A stretch of DNA of 64,000 nucleotides from contig NIOB01000006.1 of assembly GCA_002189105.1 (NCBI GenBank), forward strand, positions 124,001-188,000, read 5' to 3'. Under the pieces are notes generated by a model. It was not told the DNA's origin, made no database searches, and saw nothing but the letters and a program-made list of their open reading frames with translations. Position numbers and translations under genes: made by a program. This DNA is from Saccharibacillus soli. Its GTDB lineage: Bacteria; Bacillota; Bacilli; Paenibacillales; Paenibacillaceae. Positions 44,299 through 53,286 of the stretch are shown in pieces; positions within the stretch are counted from its first letter, which is position 1; each line of letters begins with the position of its first letter.

Positions 44299-46257
44299 AT
44301 GAGCGAGCAAAAAGATAAATCCACCCCAAGCCGCAAAGAGCGCAAGCTGCAAATGGCTAAAGAGCAAAAAAAGAAAAACAGGCCTTCGGGCAAGAAGAAG
44401 CCTGGCGTTAAACGCAGTGAGCTTCCGGGAAGAGAACGTACGGATGCAGCGCCGGTTGAACGCACAGAGCCGCCCGCTGCCAAACGTGAAGGGCAATCGG
44501 CTTCGCGTTCGCAGCGCAGCGAGTCGGCAGGTCGGGGACGGTCTGCGGCATCGGAACGTGGCAAGAAATCGACTGCGGCAGAAGAACGCCTAAGCCCAAG
44601 TGAACGGTACGAGAAGCGGCAGAGCGAACGGGCCAAGGCTTCGACTCCCCGCCGTGCATCCGGCAAATCCGAAGCGAAACGAGGCACATCTGCTTCGAGG
44701 CAGCCGTATGCTGGAAGTAAGGAGAAGACGCAGCGTTCTACTGCTGAAGGGCAAAAGGAAGGCCGGGCGCAGCAGCGTTCAGCCTCGGAATCGGCAGGCA
44801 AAAAGCCGTATGCAGGCGCAAATTTGGCAGGCAAGCGTCCGACAGCCTCGGCTCCGGCGGACGCGGAACAGGTGAAGATTGGCGACCGTGTGGTCGTGAC
44901 GATCAAGCGAATCGGCATCAACGGTGAGGGCGTCGGATATTACCGCCGCAAAGCGATCTTTATCGAAGGGGCGATCACGGATGAGGTCGTCAAGGCCGAA
45001 GTGACGGAGGCGCAGGATAAATTCCTCAAGGCGAAGCTGCTGGAAGTGGAGAAGAAGTCTCCGGACCGTGTGGTTCCCCCGTGCCCGGTATTTGGCCTCT
45101 GCGGTGGCTGCCAGCTTCAGCATATCTCGTATGAGGGTCAATTGAAGGCCAAGTGGGGCATTGTACGCGAAGCGTTCAGCCGTTACGCGGGCCTGCATGA
45201 TCTCAAGATCAAGCCGACCCTTGGTATGGATCGACCATGGGATTATCGGAATAAGGCGCAGCTCCAGTTGGAGCGCCGCGATGTGCGCGGCGGCAACAGC
45301 GAGATTGTCGCCGGGCTGTATGAGATCGGCAGTCATGAGATTGTGGACATCAGCGGATGCCCCATTCAGCATCCGATGGTGAACCGGGCCATTGACCGCG
45401 TGAAGGCGGTGCTGGCCGAGCTGGATCTCCCGCTGGCCAAGGGCGGAAGCGCCGCCGGGGGCAGCCGCCGGGGAATTCGTACCGTCGTAGTCCGGCACGG
45501 ATTCCAGTCCGGCGAGCTTCAGGTCACGCTGGTGACCGAGGTTGCCGATCTGCCGCGTCAGACCGATCTGATCGAGCGCCTGCGGCTGGAGCTGCCGGAG
45601 ATGACCAGCCTGTCGCTGAACATCAACGCCGCGCGGACTCCGCTGGTCTTCGGCGAGCGGACAACCAACCTCTGGGGGGCCGAAGCGATGAAGGAATCGC
45701 TGGGCGATCTGGAATTTGAGCTGTCGCCGAGGGCGTTCTTCCAGCTCAATCCGGAGCAGACGGTCAAGCTGTACGAGACCGTCCGGGCTGCCGCCGCTCT
45801 GACCGGCAAAGAGACCGTGGTGGATGCCTACTGCGGCACCGGCACCATCGGTCTGTGGCTCGCTCCCCACGCGAGCGAAGTACGCGGCATCGAGGTGATC
45901 CCCGAAGCCGTAGAAGATGCGAAGCGTAATGCGGAGCGCAGCGGCCGGAGCAACGCGCAGTTCTTCGCCGGCGAAGCCGAAGAACTCCTGCCGCGCTGGG
46001 CGAAAGCCGGCTTGACGCCAGACGTCATCGTCGCCGACCCGCCGAGAACCGGCCTCGACCGCCGGTTCCTGGACACCGTACTGCGCACGAAGCCCAAGCG
46101 CTTCGTCTACGTCTCCTGCAACCCTTCGACCCTGGCGAAGGACTGCAAAGTGCTGCTGGACGGCGGCTACGAGATTCAATCGGTGCAGCCGATTGATATG
46201 TTCCCGCAGACGAGTCAGGTGGAGTGCTGCACGTTGTTGGTACGGAAAGACAACTAA
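44299..46257 (+). CDS. rlmD: 23S rRNA (uracil-5-)-methyltransferase, RlmD/TrmA type, with basic tail
   Basis: 652 residues. The first ~185 are low-complexity and very rich in Lys, Arg, Ser, Glu and Gly. Then come a TRAM RNA-binding domain (about 190-250), iron-sulphur cysteines (CPVFGLCGGC, from about 261) and a SAM methyltransferase domain with DAYCGTGTIGLWLA, DPPRTGLD and the nucleophile in YVSCNPS (about 606). It should methylate a uridine in 23S rRNA at carbon 5; the exact site (U747, U1939 or both) cannot be read. Usual family length is about 450, so the basic tail is extra. GGAGAG precedes the ATG. Confidence 0.88.
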   Translation: MSEQKDKSTPSRKERKLQMAKEQKKKNRPSGKKKPGVKRSELPGRERTDAAPVERTEPPAAKREGQSASRSQRSESAGRGRSAASERGKKSTAAEERLSPSERYEKRQSERAKASTPRRASGKSEAKRGTSASRQPYAGSKEKTQRSTAEGQKEGRAQQRSASESAGKKPYAGANLAGKRPTASAPADAEQVKIGDRVVVTIKRIGINGEGVGYYRRKAIFIEGAITDEVVKAEVTEAQDKFLKAKLLEVEKKSPDRVVPPCPVFGLCGGCQLQHISYEGQLKAKWGIVREAFSRYAGLHDLKIKPTLGMDRPWDYRNKAQLQLERRDVRGGNSEIVAGLYEIGSHEIVDISGCPIQHPMVNRAIDRVKAVLAELDLPLAKGGSAAGGSRRGIRTVVVRHGFQSGELQVTLVTEVADLPRQTDLIERLRLELPEMTSLSLNINAARTPLVFGERTTNLWGAEAMKESLGDLEFELSPRAFFQLNPEQTVKLYETVRAAAALTGKETVVDAYCGTGTIGLWLAPHASEVRGIEVIPEAVEDAKRNAERSGRSNAQFFAGEAEELLPRWAKAGLTPDVIVADPPRTGLDRRFLDTVLRTKPKRFVYVSCNPSTLAKDCKVLLDGGYEIQSVQPIDMFPQTSQVECCTLLVRKDN

Positions 46258-46284
46258 CACCCAACATAAACGGTTGGCAAAAGA

Positions 46285-46313
46285 AAAGGGGGGCTTACAG
46301 CCCCTCTTTTTCG
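46285..46313. terminator. Terminator between convergent genes
   Basis: AAAGGGGGGC / GCCCCTCTTT stem with T-run on the + strand and A-rich flank on the other. Confidence 0.75.
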
Positions 46314-46339
46314 TTGATTTTATATAACCGAGAACACCT

Positions 46340-47170
46340 TTAACTTGACGAATTTACCTTCTTAGCAATCATTTTCGTCATCGCATGCTGATGCGGAATG
46401 CCCGAAGAATTGCAGTCGAAGACCATTTCCGAACTGTCCTCAATCATCCAGTCGTGATAGTATGCAAGTAATTCGCCAGAGTTCCATCTGAAGGCATTGG
46501 GTTCTTTTTCAGGCGGAGGAGCAATAAACGGTTTATGTACAAATACATTAAAGACATGTGCGCCGTTTTCATTCGTAAACTTCTTATAATTATTGAAGAG
46601 ATCTGGACGATATTCTGGCTTGATATAATGCAGGACCCCGCTGGAGAAAATGATGTCGTAATGAGTATCTAGGCGATAATCCAGAAGATCTGCCTTAAAA
46701 ACATGGATCGGCACGCCAAATTTTTCGGCAAGGTCTTTTGTTTTTTCGATTCCTGCATCAGAAACGTCGAACGCGCTAACCTCATAGCCGTTTCGTGCAA
46801 AAAATACGGCATCTTTTCCTTCGCCGCATCCGACATCCAACAATTTTAAGGGCTTGGTCGGCGGCATAAGCTGCAGCACTTGATAACAAGCGCTGTTCGG
46901 CTCGATTCCCCAGTAATAGTCCTGTCTTTTATATTCTTCTTCATAAATGGTGATCCGTTTATCCTGCGTCACGTAACCGAAAAGTTTGTCGATGCTTACT
47001 TCCAAAGTTTTTGATAATAGGGGTAACAGGGAGATGTCAGGCAGAGTCTGAGCATTTTCCCACTTTGATACGGCTTGAAAAGAAATGCCGAGTATTCGGG
47101 CAAGCTCCTCTTGAGTGAGTCCTTTTTCTTTTCGATAAAGACTTATGTTTCTTGCCAACTGTTCTCGCAT
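46340..47170 (-). CDS. HTH (XRE) - SAM methyltransferase fusion
   Basis: 276 residues. N-terminal Cro/C1 HTH (about 5-65: YRKEKGLTQEELARILGI, then FQAVSKWEN) joined to a class I methyltransferase domain (about 85-270) with motif I LLDVGCGEGKDAVFFA and acidic FDVS, TehB-like. HTH plus SAM-methyltransferase fusions may act as effector-sensing regulators or as resistance enzymes; the target is unknown. ATG 47170 is chosen because AAGGAG lies ten bases upstream; the GTG at 47179 is almost against it. Confidence 0.8.
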   Translation of the reverse strand: MREQLARNISLYRKEKGLTQEELARILGISFQAVSKWENAQTLPDISLLPLLSKTLEVSIDKLFGYVTQDKRITIYEEEYKRQDYYWGIEPNSACYQVLQLMPPTKPLKLLDVGCGEGKDAVFFARNGYEVSAFDVSDAGIEKTKDLAEKFGVPIHVFKADLLDYRLDTHYDIIFSSGVLHYIKPEYRPDLFNNYKKFTNENGAHVFNVFVHKPFIAPPPEKEPNAFRWNSGELLAYYHDWMIEDSSEMVFDCNSSGIPHQHAMTKMIAKKVNSSS

Positions 47171-47312
47171 CCAACTCACGCTCCTTCGTATACACTTATA
47201 TTATGAGGGCTGCCGAACGCGAACAATAACTTCGTGCTTGATTTTTCGTCCGATTCAACCGCGAGTTGAACGACCCGATCGTCTATTCATCCTGATGAAC
47301 GGAGCTGATTCC

Positions 47313-47756
47313 ATGAATCCTTTCAATGTGTTGACCGACTATATCCCAATCCTGGAAACCGAGCCGTCCGGAGAATGGATCATTGACCGCGAAAACGACG
47401 GAACGCCGGAAAGGCCGCTGCGCATGCCGTTCGTAAGTTATTCTGAGACGGTCAGCCGCTTCCTCGATGATTTTTACGCTTTTGCCGAACAGCACGAAGA
47501 GATGGAACTCAACCGTTACGGCGATCTTCTGCAAAGCCGCGGAATCGAATGGAACTCGGAATCGATGCGGCAAGCCGACGTTTCCGCTCTCGATGTGCAG
47601 GGCGTACTCGCCTTGATGATGGGCGCGGTCAGAGCTGAGCGTTTCGCCGAAGGAATGCTGCTGGATTTTTTCAGAAGCGGCTGCATGTCGAAGTGGCTTC
47701 GACAGCTGCGCAAGATCGGAGATGCCGAGACGGGGGAGAGCCGACGATCCGAATAG
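47313..47756 (+). CDS. DUF6508-like small protein
   Basis: 147 residues, acidic, soluble, all-helical by eye. The pattern LTDYIPILE, MPFVSYSETVSRFLDDFY and a C-terminal FRSGCMSKWLRQLRKI fits the family I know as DUF6508; no function is known. ATG 47313 follows ACGGAG. A terminator follows at 47768. Confidence 0.65.
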   Translation: MNPFNVLTDYIPILETEPSGEWIIDRENDGTPERPLRMPFVSYSETVSRFLDDFYAFAEQHEEMELNRYGDLLQSRGIEWNSESMRQADVSALDVQGVLALMMGAVRAERFAEGMLLDFFRSGCMSKWLRQLRKIGDAETGESRRSE

Positions 47757-47767
47757 AAAAATCGTGG

Positions 47768-47806
47768 AAGATCCGCATCTGATCGGTGCGGGTCTTTTGT
47801 TTTTTA
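47768..47806 (+). terminator. Intrinsic terminator
   Basis: Ten-base arms (47768-47777 with 47787-47796, AAGATCCGCA / TGCGGGTCTT) then a T-rich tail. Confidence 0.8.
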
Positions 47807-47840
47807 CGGGACTTCTATTGGGTCACTGCCGTCATTCACG

Positions 47841-47889
47841 TTGACAAATCGGAAACAGTGTATCATAGTGTACTTGTCGAACAAGTACA
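47841..47889 (+). promoter_or_regulatory. Promoter and GntR operator
   Basis: TTGACA (47841-47846) and CATAGT (47864-47869) are spaced 17 bases. Directly downstream lies a perfect inverted repeat, TGTACTTGT-CGA-ACAAGTACA (47869-47889), the form expected for autoregulation by the YtrA-type GntR protein encoded next. Confidence 0.7.
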
Positions 47890-47913
47890 TTACAGACGGC
47901 AAGGTGGTTGCCT

Positions 47914-48288
47914 GTGGAGATCATAATCAGCAGCAATACGAGCAAACCGATTTACGAACAGATTACCTCGCAGATGAAAGCCATGATTATGAACGGAGAA
48001 CTGAAGACGGGCGATCCGATTCCTTCGATGCGTTCGCTTGCGAAATCGATTCACGTCAGCGTGATCACGGTACAAAAAGCGTACGAAGAGCTGCAGCGGG
48101 ACGGTTTTATCGAAACGACGGTAGGACGAGGAAGCTTCGTAGCGGCGAGAAACCGGGATTTTATTCAAGAAGAGCTTCAGAAAAAGATCGAAGAACATCT
48201 AAGCCAGGCCGCCGACACGGCGCGAACCGGCGGGATTCCGCTGCCTAAACTGATCGAGCTGTTGACTATTTTTTATACGGAGGATTAG
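47914..48288 (+). CDS. GntR family regulator, YtrA subfamily
   Basis: 124 residues. Winged HTH (about 10-75: PIYEQITSQMKAMIMNGEL, then SVITVQKAYEELQRDGFIE) with only a short helical tail, as in the YtrA group that controls ABC transporters from the same operon. GTG 47914 is six bases after AAGGTGG; the TTG at 47908 abuts it. Two ABC genes follow with 2-base and 1-base gaps. Confidence 0.88.
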   Translation: MEIIISSNTSKPIYEQITSQMKAMIMNGELKTGDPIPSMRSLAKSIHVSVITVQKAYEELQRDGFIETTVGRGSFVAARNRDFIQEELQKKIEEHLSQAADTARTGGIPLPKLIELLTIFYTED

Positions 48289-48290
48289 TC

Positions 48291-49154
48291 ATGACTTATA
48301 ACCTGGAGATCGAAAAGCTGACCAAAACGTATCCGCACTCCGACTTTCGTTTGGATAACGTCTCGTTTGCGATTCCCCGAGGCACGATCATGGGATTCGT
48401 CGGCGAGAACGGAGCGGGCAAGACAACCACGATGAACGCCGTATTGAACATCATTCGCAAAGACAGCGGAACGATCCGAATTCTGGGACGCGAAATGGGC
48501 GACAAAGACCGGGAGCTGCGCGAACAGATCGGAGTCGTATTCGACGGCGCCAATTTTCCGGAGCTGCTGACGGCCGCGCAGTTGTCGAAGGTAATGGCCG
48601 GTACATACGCGCAGTGGGATCAGAAGACTTTTACGGAGCTTGCGGCGAGATTCGGTCTGGACCTGCGCAAAAGAATCGGCAAATACTCGCGCGGCATGAA
48701 GATGAAACTGGCGCTGGCCGTCGCTTTGTCGCATCGCCCCAAACTGCTTATTCTGGATGAAGCGACTTCCGGGCTCGATCCGATCGTTCGTGACGAGATC
48801 TTGAGCGTGTTTATGGAATTTATCGAGAACGAAGAACATTCGATCCTGATGTCTTCCCATATTACCAGCGATCTGGAGAAGATTGCCGACTATATTACGT
48901 TCATTCATCAGGGCAAAGTGCTTCTTACCGAAAGCAAAGACAGCCTGATCTACGAATATGGAATCGCCCGCTGCAAAACCGAACAGTTCGAGCGTATCGA
49001 GGATTCGGATCGGATCGCTTACCGGAAAAAAGATTACCAAATCGACGTGCTGGTGAGCAACCGCCAGGCTTTTGAACGCAAATATGTCGGAATCGTGGTG
49101 GACACGGGAAACATCGACGAAATCATGCTGCTGATGGCGAAAGGGGCACGATAA
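48291..49154 (+). CDS. ABC transporter ATP-binding protein (YtrB/Pmt type)
   Basis: 287 residues. Walker A GENGAGKTTT (about 39-48), Walker B LLILDEATSGLDP, H-loop SSHITSD. The signature reads YSRGMKMKL rather than LSGGQ and the Q-loop lacks its usual Gln (GVVFDGANF); both are common in YtrB-like ATPases of the ABC-2 exporter group. With the next gene it should form a membrane exporter or stress complex for peptides, antibiotics or wall-active compounds. Confidence 0.88.
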   Translation: MTYNLEIEKLTKTYPHSDFRLDNVSFAIPRGTIMGFVGENGAGKTTTMNAVLNIIRKDSGTIRILGREMGDKDRELREQIGVVFDGANFPELLTAAQLSKVMAGTYAQWDQKTFTELAARFGLDLRKRIGKYSRGMKMKLALAVALSHRPKLLILDEATSGLDPIVRDEILSVFMEFIENEEHSILMSSHITSDLEKIADYITFIHQGKVLLTESKDSLIYEYGIARCKTEQFERIEDSDRIAYRKKDYQIDVLVSNRQAFERKYVGIVVDTGNIDEIMLLMAKGAR

Positions 49155-49155
49155 C

Positions 49156-49794
49156 ATGAACGGGTTGGTAGCCAATAATTTTTATTCAATGCAGGAGAAT
49201 ATCAAGCTGTCGCTGCTTATTTCTCTGCCGATCGCGCTAGTTCCTTTTCTGCTCGGAGACGCTTCCCTGATCCCGATGGTGATTGCGATCCAGACTTTTA
49301 TCTTCGCTTCCAACACGGGAACTTCGCTGAAAATGGATGAATCGTCCAAATGGAACAAATTTGAATTGACGCTGCCGGTAACCCGCGGTTCGATTATCGG
49401 AGCCAAATATCTTTCTTTTCTGCTGCTGATTCTGCTGGGCATCACAACAAGTCTTACGACGGTCATGGTCCAAAAAATAACAGGCGGCGAACTTCCGCAA
49501 CAGTTTCTGTTATCGGGATACAGCTTCGGCTTGCAGCTCGCTTTCTGCTCCATCGCAATTGTTTATCCGCTAATCCTGAAGATCGGAGCAGAGAAAAGCG
49601 ACACGCTCCTGTTCGCGGCGGCGGGCATCGCGGTCGGGCTGAGGTTTCTGATCTGGTATCTGCTGTATTTGGCTGACGATACGATCGCTTTCCGAAGTCC
49701 TGCCGTAGATCTGGTGTCGCTTGCTTCGGCGCTTATTCTGTTTGCTGCCTCATACGCCGTGTCTTTGCGGATCTACCGCAGCAAAGAATTCTGA
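49156..49794 (+). CDS. ABC-2 type permease subunit
   Basis: 212 residues with about six membrane helices and the ABC-2 membrane 5 pattern (SSKWNKFELTLPVTRGSIIGAKYL in the first loop). It starts one base after the ATPase stop. Sequence layout resembles staphylococcal PmtB/PmtD and YtrC-like permeases. Substrate unknown; induction through release of the GntR repressor is inferred. Confidence 0.82.
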   Translation: MNGLVANNFYSMQENIKLSLLISLPIALVPFLLGDASLIPMVIAIQTFIFASNTGTSLKMDESSKWNKFELTLPVTRGSIIGAKYLSFLLLILLGITTSLTTVMVQKITGGELPQQFLLSGYSFGLQLAFCSIAIVYPLILKIGAEKSDTLLFAAAGIAVGLRFLIWYLLYLADDTIAFRSPAVDLVSLASALILFAASYAVSLRIYRSKEF

Positions 49795-49941
49795 CGCTAA
49801 AAAAGAGCGCCGCTATCTGTAAATGACCGAAGGCAGGCTTGCCAATCCGGACCTATTTCCGTTCCTGTTGTGCTATAGTAGCGTTAACCAACAAGAAGCA
49901 AGCGCACCCGCGAAATCCGATATAGACCAGGGGGCGGAAGG

Positions 49942-51906
49942 ATGTTCTTTTTTATCGAGCTTGTTATCAGTTTCGCTATATTCTTTGCATTGGCTGTATT
50001 TTTGCGAACCAGACATAAAATTCTAGTATCTCTATTCAGCGCAATCGCGGTCAGCACCCTGCTTCAATTTCTCGAACAGTTCTATTTGAGCGGGATCTTG
50101 ATCGTGGCCTTCTTGTTTTATTTTGTGATTGGCAGCATCAAGACATTCAAGAACGAGCAGATCAAGCTGATGACTGCCGTGCTGCTGAGTGCTTCGATCG
50201 TCACGCCTGCTCTGTCGTTTACTTATTTTGCACAGCCGGTTGCTCCACCTGACGATGAAGTTCTCCGGGTGATGTTCATCTATTATCCACTGCTGATTGG
50301 GTTCGCTTCGTGTTATGTCTATATGCTACTGTCCGTGTTCAATCTCAAAATCTTGCAATCCGCGAATCCGTTTGTGTATATCGCCAACAAGATTCGGGGC
50401 TTTCGGCGTTTGCTGCGGCTGCTGCGAATCGCATCGCGTAAAGGGCTGAATCCGTTGATTCGGCAGGATCATGCCAGATTGCCTTATGCTATTGCTGAAG
50501 TGCTGGAAAGCATGGGCGGGGTATTCGTCAAATTCGCCCAGGTGCTGTCTACCAAAAAAGACATGCTGCCCGCGAATTACATCGCAGCGTTCTCAAGTCT
50601 GCACGATCAGGTCAAGCCGCTTGGACAGGAAGAACTCAAGGCCATCATTGATACGAAGATCGGCAATCTCGACGACACCTACGCCTCCTTTGAGATGAAG
50701 CCCATTGCGGCTGCTTCCATCGGTCAGGTGCATCTGGCGACGCTCAAGGCGACCGGGGAGAAAGTGGTTGTCAAGATTCTGAGGCCTGACGTGAAACAGA
50801 AGATGACCGTCGATCTGGATCTGCTGATTCAGTTTGTGACCTGGCTATCCGAACGTTCTTCCAAGATTCGCAAGCTGGGCTTAATCGAACTTGCCCAAGG
50901 CTTTAAGACCAACCTGATCGAAGAAACAGACTTCGATGTGGAAGCGCTGAATACGAATCTGCTCAAGCAGGCTTTTGAACAGCGAGGGATTGCCATCCGG
51001 GTGCCCAAGGTCTATTCGGAATATTCAACCAAACAAATTCTGACGATGGAGTATATCGAAGGCACCAGCTTCACCCGGGAAGTGCCGCATGACGTCTCGG
51101 AAAAAATCATGCACGCTTTTCTGGATCAGATTCTGGTCATCGGCATCTTCCATGCGGACCCGCATCCCGGCAATCTGATGCTGACGGCGGATGGAGAGGT
51201 CGCCTTAATCGATTTTGGATCGGTTGGTTATTTGTCGGAAGAGGAGAAGGGCGGTATGCTCAGTTTTCTGATCGGCTACAGCACGGGCAATACCAAAGAA
51301 ATGACGCGAGGCCTGATCCATGTCTGTGAAGACAATGAGCATCTGGACGAACGCCGGCTTGAGCAGCAGTTGGGCAGACTGATGGCGGAAGCTTCTTTTT
51401 CGCATGATCCAACGGCTGTCATGATGAAGCGCCTGGTCGCAATGATCGCGGAGACGGGATTGTCCTTGAAGCCGACCGTTGCAGGCGCCTTTCGATCGAT
51501 CTTAACGGTGGATGGCACCCTCTCGGCGGTGGATGCCACTTATTCGCTGTCCGAATCCAGTCGTTCCTACGCGGATCGCATGGACAAGAGCCACTTGATT
51601 CGGGAACGAATCGACCAGACCAAGAAGCGGCTTGAAGATTACCTGCCTAGGCTGCTGGAGCTGCCGCTGCTCAGAGAAAACAAGATCGTGATCGCACGCG
51701 ATGAATCTTCAGGGTTCAGCGACTTGGCTGGAACGTTGACAATCGGGCTGTTTACCGTCATCTGTATGATCGTGATGCTGACCGGCTTTTTCGTGCAGGG
51801 CGAATTGATGGACTTTCTGCTGCGGCCTCTCTCGATCTCGGGCTTCGGCACAGGCATGATCGTGCTGATGACGTCCGTTGTCAAGCAGCTTAAATCCAGG
51901 TCTTGA
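49942..51906 (+). CDS. ABC1/UbiB-like atypical kinase with N-terminal membrane helices
   Basis: 654 residues. About five membrane helices (1-135) precede a UbiB/AarF kinase-like domain (about 170-530) and two C-terminal helices (about 590-645). Motifs: VKFAQVLS (the family KxGQ box with Ala for Gly, about 197-200), AAASIGQVH, VVVKIL, EETDFDVEA, HADPHPGNLM and LIDFGSVG. Family members bind ATP and support quinone or lipid metabolism. The C-terminal helices are usual; the N-terminal membrane domain is not. GGGGGCGGAAGG precedes the ATG. Confidence 0.85.
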   Translation: MFFFIELVISFAIFFALAVFLRTRHKILVSLFSAIAVSTLLQFLEQFYLSGILIVAFLFYFVIGSIKTFKNEQIKLMTAVLLSASIVTPALSFTYFAQPVAPPDDEVLRVMFIYYPLLIGFASCYVYMLLSVFNLKILQSANPFVYIANKIRGFRRLLRLLRIASRKGLNPLIRQDHARLPYAIAEVLESMGGVFVKFAQVLSTKKDMLPANYIAAFSSLHDQVKPLGQEELKAIIDTKIGNLDDTYASFEMKPIAAASIGQVHLATLKATGEKVVVKILRPDVKQKMTVDLDLLIQFVTWLSERSSKIRKLGLIELAQGFKTNLIEETDFDVEALNTNLLKQAFEQRGIAIRVPKVYSEYSTKQILTMEYIEGTSFTREVPHDVSEKIMHAFLDQILVIGIFHADPHPGNLMLTADGEVALIDFGSVGYLSEEEKGGMLSFLIGYSTGNTKEMTRGLIHVCEDNEHLDERRLEQQLGRLMAEASFSHDPTAVMMKRLVAMIAETGLSLKPTVAGAFRSILTVDGTLSAVDATYSLSESSRSYADRMDKSHLIRERIDQTKKRLEDYLPRLLELPLLRENKIVIARDESSGFSDLAGTLTIGLFTVICMIVMLTGFFVQGELMDFLLRPLSISGFGTGMIVLMTSVVKQLKSRS

Positions 51907-51930
51907 GAATCACGATTCGGCTTTTAGTAG

Positions 51931-51969
51931 AGGCGCTGACGGATTATCGATCCGTTGGTGCCTTTTTTG
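51931..51969 (+). terminator. Intrinsic terminator after UbiB-like gene
   Basis: Fourteen-bp stem with minor wobble (51931-51944 with 51950-51963), five-base loop, T-run. Confidence 0.9.
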
Positions 51970-52114
51970 TGCGAGCATGGATAGACCTGCACGGTGGAGA
52001 CATGGGCAAAACATTTGATTTCAAATTGCCAATCGAATCGGCGGTGCGATAAAATAGGAGAACGCCAACAGGCACAGCATGATTCATACGAATACGCATA
52101 GCGAGGTTTTGATA

Positions 52115-53128
52115 ATGAACAACAATTTTTGGAACGAGCTTCCTCGTCCCTTTTTTATTTTAGCGCCAATGGAAGATGTCACCGATGTGGTCTTTCGGCA
52201 TGTAGTGAGTGCGGCTGCCAAGCCGGATGTCTTCTTCACGGAGTTTGCGAATACGGAGAGCTACTGTCATCCGGAAGGGAATCACAGCGTGCGCGGACGT
52301 CTGGCCTTTACGGAAGACGAGCAGCCGATCGTGGCGCATATCTGGGGAGACAAGCCGGAATATTTTCGCCAGATGAGCATCGGTATGGCAGAAGCGGGCT
52401 TCCGGGGCATTGACCTGAATATGGGCTGTCCCGTGCCGAACGTAGCAGAGAATGGCAAGGGCAGCGGATTGATCTGTCGCCCCGAGCTTGCGGCTGAGAT
52501 CATTCAGGCAGCCAAAGCGGGCGGACTGCCGGTGAGCGTGAAGACGCGTCTGGGGTTCACCGAGATTGACGAATGGCGCGGCTGGCTGACGCATATCCTT
52601 CAGCAGGACATCGCCAATTTGTCCATTCATCTGCGTACCCGCGAGGAGATGAGCAAGGTGGACGCCCATTGGGAGCTGATCCCGGCGATCAAGCAGCTGC
52701 GAGACGAGATTGCCCCGCAGACCCTGCTGACGATCAACGGCGATATTCCGGATCGGGAAAAAGGGTTGGAGCTGGCGGAAAAATACGGCGTGGATGGCAT
52801 TATGATCGGACGCGGCATTTTCCATAATCCGTTCGCGTTTGAGCAGGAGAAAAAGGAGCATGGCAGTGAAGAACTGCTGAATCTGCTCAAGCTGCATCTG
52901 GATCTGCACGATCATTATTCGGAACATCTGGAGCCAAGACCGTTTAAGGCGCTGCCGCGCTTCTTCAAGATTTACGTTCGGGGATTCCGTGGGGCAAGCG
53001 AGCTGCGGGCGAAGCTGATGGAGGCCAAATCGACGGAGCAGGTACGTGCGGGACTGCGGGAGTTTGAAGAGGCAAATGCTCAGGCTGTCGCAAGCGAAGT
53101 GGGGCAGGCGGAGCCGACAAACGGATAA
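52115..53128 (+). CDS. tRNA-dihydrouridine synthase
   Basis: 337-residue FMN enzyme reducing a tRNA uridine to dihydrouridine. TIM-barrel motifs APMEDVTD (about 18-25), [18 protein letters not shown] with catalytic Cys (about 105), KTRLG, IHLRTR and [12 protein letters not shown]. It differs from the DusB group (TEM...), resembling the second Firmicutes Dus type. ATG 52115 is preferred for domain length, but its ribosome site is weak (GAGG); ATG 52079 is an alternative. Confidence 0.88.
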   Translation: MNNNFWNELPRPFFILAPMEDVTDVVFRHVVSAAAKPDVFFTEFANTESYCHPEGNHSVRGRLAFTEDEQPIVAHIWGDKPEYFRQMSIGMAEAGFRGIDLNMGCPVPNVAENGKGSGLICRPELAAEIIQAAKAGGLPVSVKTRLGFTEIDEWRGWLTHILQQDIANLSIHLRTREEMSKVDAHWELIPAIKQLRDEIAPQTLLTINGDIPDREKGLELAEKYGVDGIMIGRGIFHNPFAFEQEKKEHGSEELLNLLKLHLDLHDHYSEHLEPRPFKALPRFFKIYVRGFRGASELRAKLMEAKSTEQVRAGLREFEEANAQAVASEVGQAEPTNG

Positions 53129-53171
53129 GGCTATCATCAGTAAGCCATTATAGAAGTTGCAGATCTTCAGA

Positions 53172-53198
53172 AGACCTTCCATCGAAGGTCTTTTTTTG
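53172..53198 (+). terminator. Intrinsic terminator after dus gene
   Basis: Eight-bp stem AGACCTTC / GAAGGTCT, four-base loop, T-run of eight. Confidence 0.9.
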
Positions 53199-53236
53199 TT
53201 GCGCTTTGGCAGATTCTCGTCTATGATGATCTCATC

Positions 53237-53255
53237 ATATATCTTTGAGATATAT
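53237..53255 (+). promoter_or_regulatory. Putative PadR operator
   Basis: ATATATCT-TTG-AGATATAT is a perfect eight-base inverted repeat about 30 bases before the padR start, in the promoter zone; PadR proteins commonly bind such AT-rich dyads near their own promoters. Confidence 0.65.
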
Positions 53256-53286
53256 AAAGATGGAAAATGAGAAAAGAGGTGATTCC

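Noticed and set aside
44779-46260. 493-codon minus-strand frame opposite the rlmD-like gene
   Set aside because: Shadow of a well-motifed methyltransferase on the + strand.
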